A DNA stretch of 64,000 nt, from assembly GCF_020379485.1 (NCBI RefSeq), contig NC_063436.1, positions 16,695,389 through 16,759,388 of the forward strand. Reading direction: 5' to 3'. The translations under genes and the position numbers were made by a program. Below, piece after piece: positions 54,201-64,000 of this stretch (positions are counted from its first letter, which is position 1; each line of letters opens with the position of its first letter). The DNA comes from Brassica napus (taxonomy: Eukaryota; Streptophyta; Magnoliopsida; Brassicales; Brassicaceae). A model generated the notes under the pieces. It was not told the origin of the DNA. It made no database searches and saw only the letters and a list, made by a program, of their open reading frames with translations.

Positions 54201-56321
54201 CAATTGTGTATACAACTGTATAGGTAGGAAAAATATGTGGTTAGTTGAGAAACCGAGTAAAATCTGAGAAGGCTAGATTAAATGTGAATGAAACATAGCT
54301 TATAAAATACCTGCAGCCGTTTTTGGGAAAAAAACCCCTTTCTTAAAGTCAGACAGCATCTCGTTTAACTTGAGCTTAAAAACTCTGCACTCAAGGTCTG
54401 GTCTGTTGTTGGGTGAATCGCCTCCATAGGCGTCTAGGTGTTCTTTCAGTTCAACCCAATTTGGGTTAGCTGTGAATGTGATGAAAAGGTGGGGGTTACC
54501 ATAAAAACGACAGATAGCCATGGCATCTTGATATTTCTCAGACATGTAGCGTGGTCCTGCAGTGAATGAAGAAGGCAATATGACTTTTTTCCCTAGGTGG
54601 GCAGCATCCGTATCTCCACTTTCTAAGGCGTCGCAGACGTTTGTATATAACTCAGCCCGGAGTTGTTTCTGGTTAAGTCTGAGAAATCGAAGCCTCTCCT
54701 GTTCTGTTGCAGTGTAAGTATCGACAATATACTGGTGCAGTAGCTTTCCTGACTTGATGATAGTCATACCCTCAGATGGCCTCGTTTGGATCTGGTGAGC
54801 GTAGTACTCTCTCATAGTCATACATTCTCTTTTTATTTTAGAGTTTACAGACACATCATAGGGAATTCTCTCGTCATAACCGTACTCTCCGTATGGAAAG
54901 AGTAATGGGTACTGAAGGCTCATGAATAGAGGATGTAAATCACTTATCCTCTGGAGCTTTGATGATTTGTACTCAAGCACAATGTCTTTACCTGCAGCTT
55001 CTGAATTGAAATCACCAATTATTAGGCCACCAATCTCTCCAGCAGTTGGCAAGTCATATTGCCTTCCTCTATGCTTCTGATTAACTAAAGTGATACTGAA
55101 CTCAACTGCATCACCAGATAATAGACGATCCCTTGCATGCCGGAAAGTTTTGGCTAGGTGATTATTCTCATCCAGCATCTTGATTAAACCAGCTATCAAA
55201 TTGTCATCAATCTCCACAGAAGATGTACCTTTGCTGAAAGCCTTCTTCCTGTTTGTTACCTCATTCTCTGTGTCCACTATATACAACTGCAGAAACTGTG
55301 GAGTGTTGCCTTCGGGTGGGAGAAGAGAGCCAATCCTGTGGTGGGTTTGTCCATGGAGCCTAAATGCAAAGGGACCAGGAGTGCCTGTCACAGTGTGATC
55401 AATCTGACCACCCATTGATGTGAATGATAACATTCCATTAGCCACTCGGATCTGTAGCATAAAACTGGGTCTATCAAGAAGTTCTTTAAGTGGCGATGGT
55501 GGCTGACGCCTAGGTGGTAGCTTAACACGTCCTTGCTGACAGCATATGCTAAACATTCTGGGGGAATTTCGTGTCTCCTTCACAACAGCTTCACCAACCC
55601 AGACAATAGCTTGACAAGCAGAGCATGTTACTAATTCCCACTTATTATCATCTGGTTTTCGTCTCTTTACTGCAATTTTAAAAACTTTTGTGAGTCACAA
55701 TTGCACTGGTAAGTGTTTGTTTCATGAGGAGCTAGTTTTTTAATACCTTTACGGCTTCCACTTGCAGAAAGAGTCGCTGGTGAGAGAAAAAAAATTTAGT
55801 AGGTTTCATAACATTTAGTTGCAAGTTTTTGAAGATGTGCTTAGCTTGCCTTGCTGTGGTAACTTGTCACGTTTACTTCTGCGGATTTGTTGTCTTCTCT
55901 GTCGGGCTTGTCTTCCATTAGCCACTGTGATGGTAAAAGAGTCCAAGGAAGTGTGTGATACAAAATCTGGAAACAGATTTTATAACATATAAGCATTGCA
56001 GATGATTTACCAGCCAAGAGAGCTTCATCTGATAGTTGGCCGATCAAGGTTGATGGTGTGAGTGATAGATGTTGCTCTTGAAACCAAGGTCTGTGTAGAT
56101 CAGGTGCTGGACGACCAGAGTTTAAAGAACATGAATATGTCATAATACTTAGTAGTAAAGTAAAGGATGAAGTTTGTTTACGACTTACAAATTTTTTTTT
56201 TATGGCTTTTTTTGGTTATAGATGATGACGATGATGCTGTAGAACCTTCAGAAACATTAAGGTTTTTGGGAGGTCTCCCTCTCCTTGCTTTGCCTTTTAC
56301 TTCAACTTGAGCCTTCACCAT
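51292..56321 (-). CDS. Helitron Rep/helicase (Y2-HUH nuclease with PIF1-type helicase)
   Basis: Minus strand. The two main exons, 55669-54311 and 54215-51292, join cleanly across a 95-bp GT-AG intron and encode ~1,430 residues. The Rep part has CSAC and CC zinc-like cysteines at the start, MSEKYQDAMAICRFYGNPHL and FITFTANPNW, the HUH motif in GLPHAHILLW, and the two catalytic tyrosines in IKYLFKYITKG. The helicase part has Walker A (GAGGTGKT), Walker B (LIIWDEAPM), GGDFRQILPV and a C-terminal SF1 motif (YAMTINKSQGQSL). HUH-Y2 nuclease plus 5'-3' helicase drive rolling-circle transposition in the nucleus. Smaller 5' exons are likely at about 55783-55749, 55930-55855, 56134-56012 and 56321-56190. 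The most distal carries an AT-hook-like RRGRPPK. Their exact joins are uncertain, and one may use a GC-AG intron. No stop or frameshift is seen in the main exons. Confidence 0.92.
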
Positions 56322-57330
56322 GTCTTCTGTGAACTTCGTTTGTTGAGGGATCTTAGTTAGAGAGTTTGCATCAGAACAGTGAAGAGGAAAAATATGAGTA
56401 TATACGTCTGTAACGGCTGTCAGTTGAAATTACTTTTCATTTGCATTGCTAGTTAATCTTCACTTGGGAGTCGTATAGACACCATTTACCAGTTATTATT
56501 AATTAAAGGTGAAACAATTTTTAAAAGCAAGAAGTCACAGTTTCGTCAATCTTTTCTTCTACACAACACACTAATATGTTTGTTTCTGGTAATTGAAATC
56601 TAAATAGTTTTCTCCGTGAATATTTTCATAACCAATTTATAAAGGAAAGGATGATGAAATGTATAGTGAATTTGGTTGTTTTTTTTTTGAAAAACAATGA
56701 ATTTGGTTGTTGCGCCTGCAGGGATGAGTAATGCTTAATAGGAAAGAGTCTCTGGAGATGCATGGTCGATGTGCTTCTTGCCAGAAACATTACTGTTCGA
56801 CACCTGTCTTGTTTTTTGTCGAAGGTGGGAATCTGTCTCTTTGCTTGTACTGCAAGGAAGCATGGTTTTATTCTGTTCTAATATTATGATGATGGCTGTG
56901 TGTTTAGATCGTAGTTAAAATGTAATGTTTTTATAGCATAAAGTATAGATGCGAAGTTAATGGAATATTATAACTGTTGTAACTTATGGTAACAAAAAGA
57001 TTGGAAAAACTTCCAAGCTGGGTAGGTAGAAGATTAAAACTGTTGTAAAGCAAAATGTATTAAGTTGGATGACTGCAAAGTTTTAATCACAACATGTCAA
57101 CATTAAGACTGTCTTTATAACGAAAGAGAGTAGTAGATTTATATAATATAAAGAACAACCACATTTTTTTAAAAACCAAAGACAAATAGTTCAGAACCAT
57201 ATAGAAAATACTAAAGCATAACACTTTGCTTTGAAAGAAAAAGAGAAATAGTCCACGGGGAAAATGGGAACACTAAAACATAATTAGAATCAGAAGCAGT
57301 TGTGGTTGTTCTAGCTGTGGAGTGATGGTC
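56322..57330. other. Noncoding part of Helitron between Rep/Hel and RPA genes
   Basis: Promoter and leader of the Rep/helicase gene and 3' flank of the RPA-like gene. A repeated GAATTTGGTTGTT phrase flanks 56669-56710. No coding domain is recognised. Confidence 0.4.
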
Positions 57331-59806
57331 TCATTCCACATGTGCCTTTTTCGGGGCAGTTTTGTCGTCATCGTCCTGGTCTTTGGCCGGTGGTGGACGT
57401 TTACCAGTTGAAGCATCAGATGTAGTTGGCTTATCTGCTCCAGTAGAAGTGATTCCAACGTTGCCAATTGTTCCATGTGGCAAATCTCCAGCCTGAGCAT
57501 CGGCAGGAACAGTTCCATCTTCCTGTGAATTATGCAACAAACACATATATTAGTTATTGGTCTCAGCAAGTAAGTAACATATTTCGCTACATATGAGGAC
57601 CCACAGTTACCACAAAGGCTGGCATGGGCGCAAGCACTCGCTCAGGAAAGATGCGAGATATGGTGAAGGTCTGGTGCTTCGAGGAGAAATTGAAATCGTT
57701 CAATTTGAGCTGGAAAGTGTAGGTTTTTCCAACAATATCAGCAAGGGACTGAGGAAGTTCTGTGTCAACCTGAGCATCAACCCCTATCCCCTGCAGACAG
57801 AAAACATAGTTTTATAAGTAGATATTATCAACAGCCATAGCACCAAGTAGTAGCGATGGGACTGATGTAAGGTCATACCACAATCTGAGCAGCCTCAGAA
57901 GCTTGAAGGTTGGTTAGTTTAGCCATCTCTGTATCAAAAGCTAGGAAAGATGCAGTATCAGTGTTGTCTGACACAGACAATGCGACTCGGTACCTATTTC
58001 ATACATCATTAGCGAATGCAACTATATGTTAATTGCTTCTACAATGCTAAATACACACAAATTATATGTTTCTCACCTGAGTGCCGCAACAGCATTAGTT
58101 TCATTACATGATAAACATGTGAAAGAAGATATCTCTCGGACAAGCTTCTTTGAACACCCGGAGCAGCCAATATAACACCAACCTTCATCTTGCTGGATAC
58201 CAGTAACCTTAGCGGTGCAAAGAAACTCTATTATCTGTCAGGGATTGAAGATGGAGACCAGTCATAAAAATCACATCAGTCTGTTTTATTACAAAAAATT
58301 GGCCACGTTTAAATATAAACGAAGAAGACTTCACCTGAGACTCAGCGGTGATAATAAACTGGTTAAGCTCGGAGAGGGTCATTGGTTCAATCTTCTGGGC
58401 ATGAACCACCTTTGAAGTAGATTCTCCTGGGACTGCTCCATGACCTGGTAAGCTGAAAGGAGAAGGAAAGCAAATACATTCACCAAATGAGGAAATTAAG
58501 AGTTGCTCTACTTGCAATATCAAAAACTTGAGTCACTCTAAATAGAATCATGAGACGTACGTGTCAAACAGTTTTTTTCCAGCAGCTGTCTCAGAGTCAA
58601 AGTAGAGATGTGTGGAGGAAGTAGCATTCAAAAATAAACGACCTGACAAAGAGCCAAAAAAAAGGAGATATCAAGTCCAAAACAAATAGAGTCTGCCATG
58701 CATCTGACGATTATATGTATGAATGCATAAAAAACGCCTACCCCCAACTATCTTAGGATTCACGCCCGTAGCAATTATGACTTTCGGCTCTCTCCCATAG
58801 CTGTCAAATTTGGTGTGAAACGCAAGCGCCAATGAGTCAAACATACTCACACAAACGTTCTCACCACTGCAAAGAAAAATTAGTGTACAGTCAATTGAAG
58901 TTATTCGTTCAAACATCCCTTAAAACAACCATTATGTTAAAAAAAATAAACCTTTCAAGACGCAGAGTGAGCATCACACGCTGTGCACCTGCTATACGGT
59001 CCGTGATTGTGCTTCTGATCGCACTCAATTCACCAATTATGTCTAACAAACAATTAAGAGGGCAACGTTAGCACATGCTATAACACAACAAAACAAAAAT
59101 ACTCAGCATAAAAATACATACCAGGAAGTTGTTTCCCAGTGTTTGCGAGCTCAAGTAACCGACCATATGGCATGAATCGGAAAAGCTCCGTAGGTATGGG
59201 CCTAGCAGACGCCGTTATCTTCTCAAGAGAGGTTCCTTCATTGAACCGAATCGAGAAAGGAGCATCACACAAACGGAAATTAGTGTTGCTGCGTGTGACG
59301 TCAAATCCGGTTAACGTGTACAGAGAGCCCTCGCTGAGACGTTTCCTGAACCTAAGCTGACGGTTCGCACTAACAGATCCTTGCGTAAGCGTTGACTGTC
59401 ATTTAGGAGAAATTAAAACATTAAGAGAATGGCTATGGAACAATCGCTAAAAGTTGAAAACTTCTTTCATTTAGGAGAAATTAAAACGTTAAGAAGAAAT
59501 CGCTAATGCGTCACAGATAACCTAGATCATCTTATAGCTATCGATCAATCACTTAAAGAAGAAAACTTTACAGAATATGAGCAATCCCTAGAAGCGTAAA
59601 ACTTATCAGAATATTAGCGGAGTAAACTGTAAATCAGATTATGAAAAGAGGCTTACATTCTCATCGACAAAGAGCATGTCAACACTCATCAATTCACCAC
59701 CTTTTCTCACATTTCTCGCCTCCCAGTATCGGAGTAAGCGAACCTCCGCGACGTTCGAGCACCGTCCTGCATTCAGATCGGCAAGAAGGACTTGGGGATT
59801 CGCCAT
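57331..59806 (-). CDS. RPA1-like single-stranded DNA-binding protein of the Helitron
   Basis: About ten exons on the minus strand from ATG 59806 (MANPQVLLADLNAGRCSNVA) to the stop at 57331-57333. Exon cores are about 59806-59656, 59396-59124, 59042-58952, 58866-58741, 58643-58561, 58452-58335, 58235-58079, 57993-57880, 57791-57611 and 57522-57331. The early exons form OB folds of the plant RPA70/DUF223 type (VRLLRYWEARNVRKGGELM, YTLTGFDVTRSNTNFRL, SIRFNEGTSLEKI). Exon 7 holds a zinc-ribbon (CYIGCSGCSKKLV ... FTCLSCNE) as in the C-terminal domain of RPA70. The C terminus is polar and ends in a short basic KKAHVE tail. RPA binds single-stranded DNA in replication and repair. Plant Helitrons often carry such genes, probably to protect the displaced strand. 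Exon borders are approximate. Confidence 0.85.
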
Positions 59807-60235
59807 TGTAATAACCGGAAATTGAACAGAGTGATCTTCTGGTTCTCGTCGAAGCTGTGCTGCTCATGTCTGGATGAAGAGGTATTTATACCCGAAGCTC
59901 TGCTGAGTTTCTCAGGGAAGCGAAGGCGTCGGATTGAATGCTGAGAAGTGGGGAAATCGCGATTTAACACGAAGTAAAGAAGAGCAAAGCGAAACGTTGT
60001 AACGCCCATGGCGTCATCATCGACTCTCATCTGCATTGGCGGCGGTAAGAAGGAAAGACCTAGAGGAAGAGGCGAGTCCGGGCCTGGAGGATTAATGTTT
60101 TGTGATGGGCCTCAAATTAAAACACAAAATCCAATTAAGTTAACAAAACCCAATCGTAAATTTTATCCAGTGAGAAGACGACACATGTCATTTTTTCCCC
60201 CAAGGAGATAAAAAAGCTGACTTTATTGGTATAGA

Positions 60236-60662
60236 TTAGCCAATGCTGAAATTTGCATTTTTTATGCTGAAATTTGCATTTTTTTAATTAAAAAATGCTG
60301 AAATTTGCAAAAATTGAACTACAGTAAAAAAAACATATGGGCTTAGCTTCTAGGGTCCAATAAGTTAAATTTAACGTACTAGCTAGGTGGTCCATGGAAT
60401 AGAATCCCGGTTGCTGGCTTCGCTCCCATCTTCTTAAAGGGTGCAGGATTGAGAAGCGGGAACAGGATATTCATCTCCAATTCATCCAACACTTTGTTAG
60501 TTCCACGAGAAACTCTAGCTTCCTTTTTAAGCCCCATTGTAGTCATCTTGCTTCTACCTTTGATTCAGTGGTAAAATACTGGAGGCGTAAAGTGGAAGCT
60601 GCAGAAAAGCTTATAGCTAGCTCAGAAAGCCCTAAAATATCGTAGGCGTAAAGTATAGCAGG
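60236..60662. other. Spacer with short ATGCTGAAATTTGCA repeats
   Basis: ATGCTGAAATTTGCA occurs three times between about 60243 and 60310. No gene is recognised. Confidence 0.6.
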
Positions 60663-60830
60663 CAGTGGCGGACGGAGGTGATGAGGTACGGGGGCATGTG
60701 CCCCAATCTAATTTTGAATTTTCTTCAGTAATTGCTTATAGTTTAACAAATGCACCCTAACCCTATAACTATAATATAATGAAACAAAATGATGTGCCCC
60801 CATCTCAATATGATCCTGCATCCGCCCCTG
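60663..60830. mobile_element. hAT-type MITE, 168 bp
   Basis: The ends are CAGTGGCGGACGGAGG and, inverted, CAGGGGCGGATGCAGG, with a second inverted block GGGGGCAYRT inside. It is flanked by the perfect 8-bp target duplication ATAGCAGG (60655-60662 and 60831-60838). An 8-bp duplication and CAGNGGCGG ends identify the hAT superfamily. Confidence 0.9.
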
Positions 60831-60838
60831 ATAGCAGG

Positions 60839-61827
60839 TTATATATACTTCCAATGTTTTCAAACCCGGTCCAAACAGTGAACTGGATAATTTTTTGTGT
60901 CATCGGGTTATTAGTTCGATCGCAGACCAATGTAACCGCATATTTATAAATTAATTATTTTTTATATAATAAAATAATAGCTATTGAAAAATATAAAAGA
61001 TATTTTGTGTTTTAAAAACATTTTGAAAAATAGTTAAATTATGTCTAATGTAAATAATAAAATTTACATCTAATAAAAAAATATCAATACTTAAAACAGA
61101 TAAGTATTTAAATGTGTAATATAAATAATTAAATTAAATTTTGAATCCAAAATAAAACAAAAGTAAAACATCAAATTGTAATAGATTATCGATAGAGTAA
61201 CAAAAATAAACTAGAATATAATACAGTAGGCTCTTTGTATATGAGATCTCCAATACACTAAAACTCAATATTACATAGAGATTTTGCTGTTTTGGCAAAA
61301 AATACTATTTTGTGGTTTTAAGGAAAAATATGGGTTTCTAACTTTTTGAAAAATATATATGATATTATTTGTTTGTCTAGACTTGGATCTAAATGTTTGT
61401 TTGAGTAATAATAAATTGATCATTTGTTATTTGGACATATTCAATTTTTTTCTAGATTTACACTGAATCTCGTTTTATGCTCATTTTAATACCAAAAAAC
61501 ACATCAACTTTCATGTATCCAGATGACCAAACAAACATGCCCTGTAATTGACGGAATCAAAACTCATATGCTGTATATGTCTAAATGGATTGCTTTTTCA
61601 GAAAAAAGAATATAACAAATATCATATCTGACATAAAGAAAAGAAGAACGGAGGTACGCAACAGCGTAAGCTCCTGTTCAAAGTATCTGTATGAATTATG
61701 GAGTATGCTTTTTGTCCAGGCATCGTAAAGCCAAAATGTACTTTTCTTCTTCTTTCTTGTACCTAAAAGGAAAGAGGACAAACAAGATATTTATTTATAC
61801 CACGTGATTCGATCGTATTATGTATTC
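60839..61827. other. AT-rich spacer
   Basis: No coding frame with a recognisable domain. Low-complexity AT-rich sequence around 60950-61150. Confidence 0.4.
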
Positions 61828-64000
61828 TTTTTTTTTGTCAAGAATTTCATTCAAAAACAAGTCAAATGACTTGAAATCACATCAAGTTTGAAACATAAAG
61901 ATGCAAATAAGACATCAGTAGATGCCACAAGGCCAAAGCCTTAAACAAAAATAACCAAAAGGAGCGTTAAACCAAATGTAAACAACTCCAAAGACCACTA
62001 GTTTCGCGGCCATCAGGCAGATTCATGACGATCAGCATTATGGCATTGCTTGGTTTCTGATAACAGGAGATAACCAAGAAGGGCCTCCACTAGCAATGTA
62101 AGATTGGTAACGTAGACCTGCAGTGACACTAGCGGCAATCTCAAACGCTACTGAGTTAACTCCCTCTGGTACTAACAGCACTTGACAATAATCGAATTGG
62201 TGCAAGGAGCGTAGCGTACTCGATAGCAGTATTGGTACATTCGGGTACAATCGAGGGTTGTTGATGGCATCCAAAACAAGCGGAGAAGAGATTTCAAAGA
62301 TTACCTTTTTGAAATGTAAGTTGTGCATGTCCGTGCATGCCCGTAGAAGAGTGCACAACCCTGCTTCAAAGGAAGAACTCATAGGCGATAAAGCACTCCT
62401 ACTATGCACCAGTGGAATGCCGGTATGGCTTCGAGCAATCCAAGCTGCTCCACCCTTTAACAGGGGATCTACCCAAGATGATGCTACATTACACTTAGTA
62501 ATTCCAGGAGGAGGTTTTTGCCATTTACTTCTTGCCTCAAGATTAGTCAGTTGAGATGAAGGACCGTCTCCACTGATAAGTGACATATTTAGCCACATAG
62601 TAGCTTCGTCGGACGCTTTGGAGAAGATCAGTTCAGCATCCTTCGTCCATTGTTCGAAGCAAAACGAGTTACGGGCTTTCCATATGTGCCACAGGATCCA
62701 AGGAAAGGCTAGTCGAGCTTCATTCTCTTTTGGTAACTTCCTGCTCACCGACATCAGATGATAGAAATTGAGCCACACCGAGTTGACAGAAAAACCACCA
62801 GATGGCATAGGAAAACCAGATCTTGTCCATACTTTCTTCGCAACCTCACAGTGGAAGAGGACATGGCATATTGTCTCCTCTGCCAAACCGCATCTAGAAC
62901 AAGTCGTATCTAACAAAATCCCCCGCGACTGCAGTCTACTTTTGACCGCTAACGCTCCCGACAGTGCTCTCCACATAAAATGTTTGATCTTAGGTGATGT
63001 ATTGGTATGCCAAAGATCTTTCCAAAGTCTTTTTTCTATTGGAGGAAGACCTGGAGAGGGAGGAAGCTGCATTTCCTGCACAGTCTCAGCTAACTTGTAG
63101 CCACTTTTTGAATTGTAGATTCCATTCCTTGAGAAACCCCACATCTTCTGGTCTTGACGAGCTAAATCCATAGGAGTCTGCAATACACGCTCAACATCCT
63201 CCTCAGCTATTAGTTCTCGAATTCTTGGCACACTCCAACTTCCTACTCTCGGATCAATCAAATCACTCACCGTCAGTGTGAGGTCAACAATCGCATCCTG
63301 TCTATACATAGGGGGACGAGCTCTGCCATCTACCAGCCAATTATCAGACCATAGCCTAGTAGTCTCCCCAGAGCCAATCTTGTGATATAACCCTTGTGAG
63401 AGAAGCTCCCTACCATGAATGATGCTGCGCCAAGCAAAGGATGGTCTAGTTCCTATGCTGCACTCCAGGAAGTCAGTTCTTGCGAAGTACCTGTGCTTCA
63501 GAATCCGAGCCACCAGTGACTCTGGATTAGACCAAATTCTCCAAGCTTGCTTTGCAAGTAAGGCTTGATTAAACTTCTCAATATCCTTGAATCCAAGACC
63601 ACCAAGCTCTTTCTCCTTACATAGCTTTTGCCATGCCACCCAAGAAATTTTCTTTTTATTATTCCCAGAACTCCACCAAAATTCCACCATAGCACTAGTC
63701 AGCTTAGCACACACATCCTTTGGCAACCTAAAGCACGACATTGCATAAATAGGTAGCGCCAACGCCACAGATTTCAAGAGAATTTCCTTACCACCTTGTG
63801 ATAAAGATTTCGAGAACCAACCCCTTAGTCTCCCCTGTAGCTTTTCCTTAAGGAAGTTCAGCATCTTGACTTTAGAGCCACTAAAGCACTCAGGTAAACC
63901 TAAGTAAGACCCTTCTCCACCTTCTTGGTCTATACCTAAGATACCTTTAATCTCTTCCTTCGCATCAGGAGGAACCTTAGAGCCAAAGATTATCGACGAC
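61828..64000 (-). mobile_element. LINE (non-LTR retrotransposon), 3' part, runs off the right edge
   Basis: The minus-strand 3' end is marked by a poly(A) tail, seen as nine T at 61828-61836. About 200 bp of 3' untranslated sequence separates it from the stop of a long ORF2 frame that continues past the right edge. The upstream reverse transcriptase core, endonuclease, ORF1 and 5' target duplication are outside the window. Confidence 0.85.
62038..64000 (-). CDS. LINE ORF2 C-terminal part (end of RT, zf-RVT and RNase H-like domains)
   Basis: The frame is open from the right edge to the stop at 62038-62040, ~653 residues. It begins within the conserved post-RT region (EEIKGILGI, GEGSYLGLPECFSGSK), then FSKSLSQGGKEILLKSVALA and WWSSGNNKKKISWVAW. 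These are typical of plant LINE ORF2 after the RT catalytic core, which lies to the right of the window. The zf-RVT motif is CSRCGLAEETICHVLFHC (C-x2-C ... H-x4-C). The C terminus is RNase H-like (GGAAWIARSHTGIPLVHSRS, FEAGLCTLLRACTDM), but the position usually holding the first catalytic Asp reads NVASSW, without Asp. No stop or frameshift is present in the visible part. Confidence 0.9.
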   Translation of the reverse strand, partial: SSIIFGSKVPPDAKEEIKGILGIDQEGGEGSYLGLPECFSGSKVKMLNFLKEKLQGRLRGWFSKSLSQGGKEILLKSVALALPIYAMSCFRLPKDVCAKLTSAMVEFWWSSGNNKKKISWVAWQKLCKEKELGGLGFKDIEKFNQALLAKQAWRIWSNPESLVARILKHRYFARTDFLECSIGTRPSFAWRSIIHGRELLSQGLYHKIGSGETTRLWSDNWLVDGRARPPMYRQDAIVDLTLTVSDLIDPRVGSWSVPRIRELIAEEDVERVLQTPMDLARQDQKMWGFSRNGIYNSKSGYKLAETVQEMQLPPSPGLPPIEKRLWKDLWHTNTSPKIKHFMWRALSGALAVKSRLQSRGILLDTTCSRCGLAEETICHVLFHCEVAKKVWTRSGFPMPSGGFSVNSVWLNFYHLMSVSRKLPKENEARLAFPWILWHIWKARNSFCFEQWTKDAELIFSKASDEATMWLNMSLISGDGPSSQLTNLEARSKWQKPPPGITKCNVASSWVDPLLKGGAAWIARSHTGIPLVHSRSALSPMSSSFEAGLCTLLRACTDMHNLHFKKVIFEISSPLVLDAINNPRLYPNVPILLSSTLRSLHQFDYCQVLLVPEGVNSVAFEIAASVTAGLRYQSYIASGGPSWLSPVIRNQAMP

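Larger units (their letters stand above)
49289..60235 (-). mobile_element. Large Helitron with Rep/helicase, RPA-like and F-box genes (10.9 kb)
   Basis: On the minus strand the element begins TCTATACCAATAAAGTCAGC at 60235, after a host A, and ends with a 7-bp GC hairpin (CCCGCGC-GTA-GCGCGGG, 49300-49316), then CACACCC and CTAG at 49292-49289, followed by a host T. These are the A|TC...CTAG|T borders of rolling-circle Helitrons; no target duplication is expected. Inside, all on the element's own strand and in 5'-3' order, are an RPA-like single-strand binding protein gene, the Rep/helicase gene, and an F-box protein gene. The Rep nuclease and helicase motifs are intact, so the element could be autonomous. 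Confidence 0.9.

Noticed and set aside
57331..59806. RPA-like gene as a normal host gene
   Set aside because: It lies entirely within the Helitron borders, on the same strand as Rep/Hel, and RPA-like genes are known Helitron components.

Overview
This is plant nuclear DNA, almost certainly from a Brassicaceae species. Genes carry GT-AG introns and AT-rich spacers. Several genes are recognisable as counterparts of one stretch of Arabidopsis thaliana chromosome 3 (roughly At3g11020 to At3g11200, from memory): DREB2B, RLP35-like, SAM50/OMP85, ATL66, RPL41, CHC1, FAD7 and AL2. Some genes I would expect there are missing, and the RLP and OMP85 genes seem to be in swapped order. That fits a fractionated, rearranged copy of the block, as in a Brassiceae subgenome. 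The species itself cannot be fixed from the sequence.

Layout. 1-7000: 3' end of a DREB2B-like gene with internal repeats, a Harbinger-type MITE, and two tandem three-B3-domain REM genes, the first frameshifted. 7004-7075: an initiator tRNA-Met gene on the minus strand. 7700-13500: an LRR receptor-like protein gene broken by a 31-bp insertion, then a SAM50 gene whose first intron holds tandem repeats and a decoy copy of an exon start. 15.5-18.6 kb: RING-H2 gene ATL66, the 25-codon RPL41 gene with a site II/telo-box promoter, a thionin gene and its decayed tandem copy. 19.3-27.5 kb: a complete clathrin heavy chain gene of about 30 exons.

27.8-45.3 kb is rich in mobile elements: a 5.25-kb Ty3/gypsy chromovirus beginning 321 bp upstream of the CHC1 start codon, small MITEs, a 4-kb non-autonomous Helitron carrying a decayed Tcp11-like gene fragment, and the FAD7 gene, whose third intron holds a second chromovirus with two LTRs that look identical. 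AL2 (Alfin-like PHD) follows at 47.2-48.8 kb.

49.3-60.2 kb is an 11-kb Helitron on the minus strand. Both termini are recognisable. It has an RPA-like gene, a Rep/helicase gene with HUH, two-tyrosine and Walker motifs intact, and an F-box passenger gene. After a small hAT-type MITE, the 3' part of a LINE runs off the right edge.

The host genes are unrelated housekeeping, lipid, trafficking, chromatin and defence genes and do not form one pathway. The most notable content is the set of young or coding-competent mobile elements between conserved genes: the large RPA- and F-box-carrying Helitron, the gene-capturing Helitron, and two recent chromoviruses whose pol frame runs through the polypurine tract into the 3' LTR. 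The window also holds the tRNA gene whose product can prime one of these elements.
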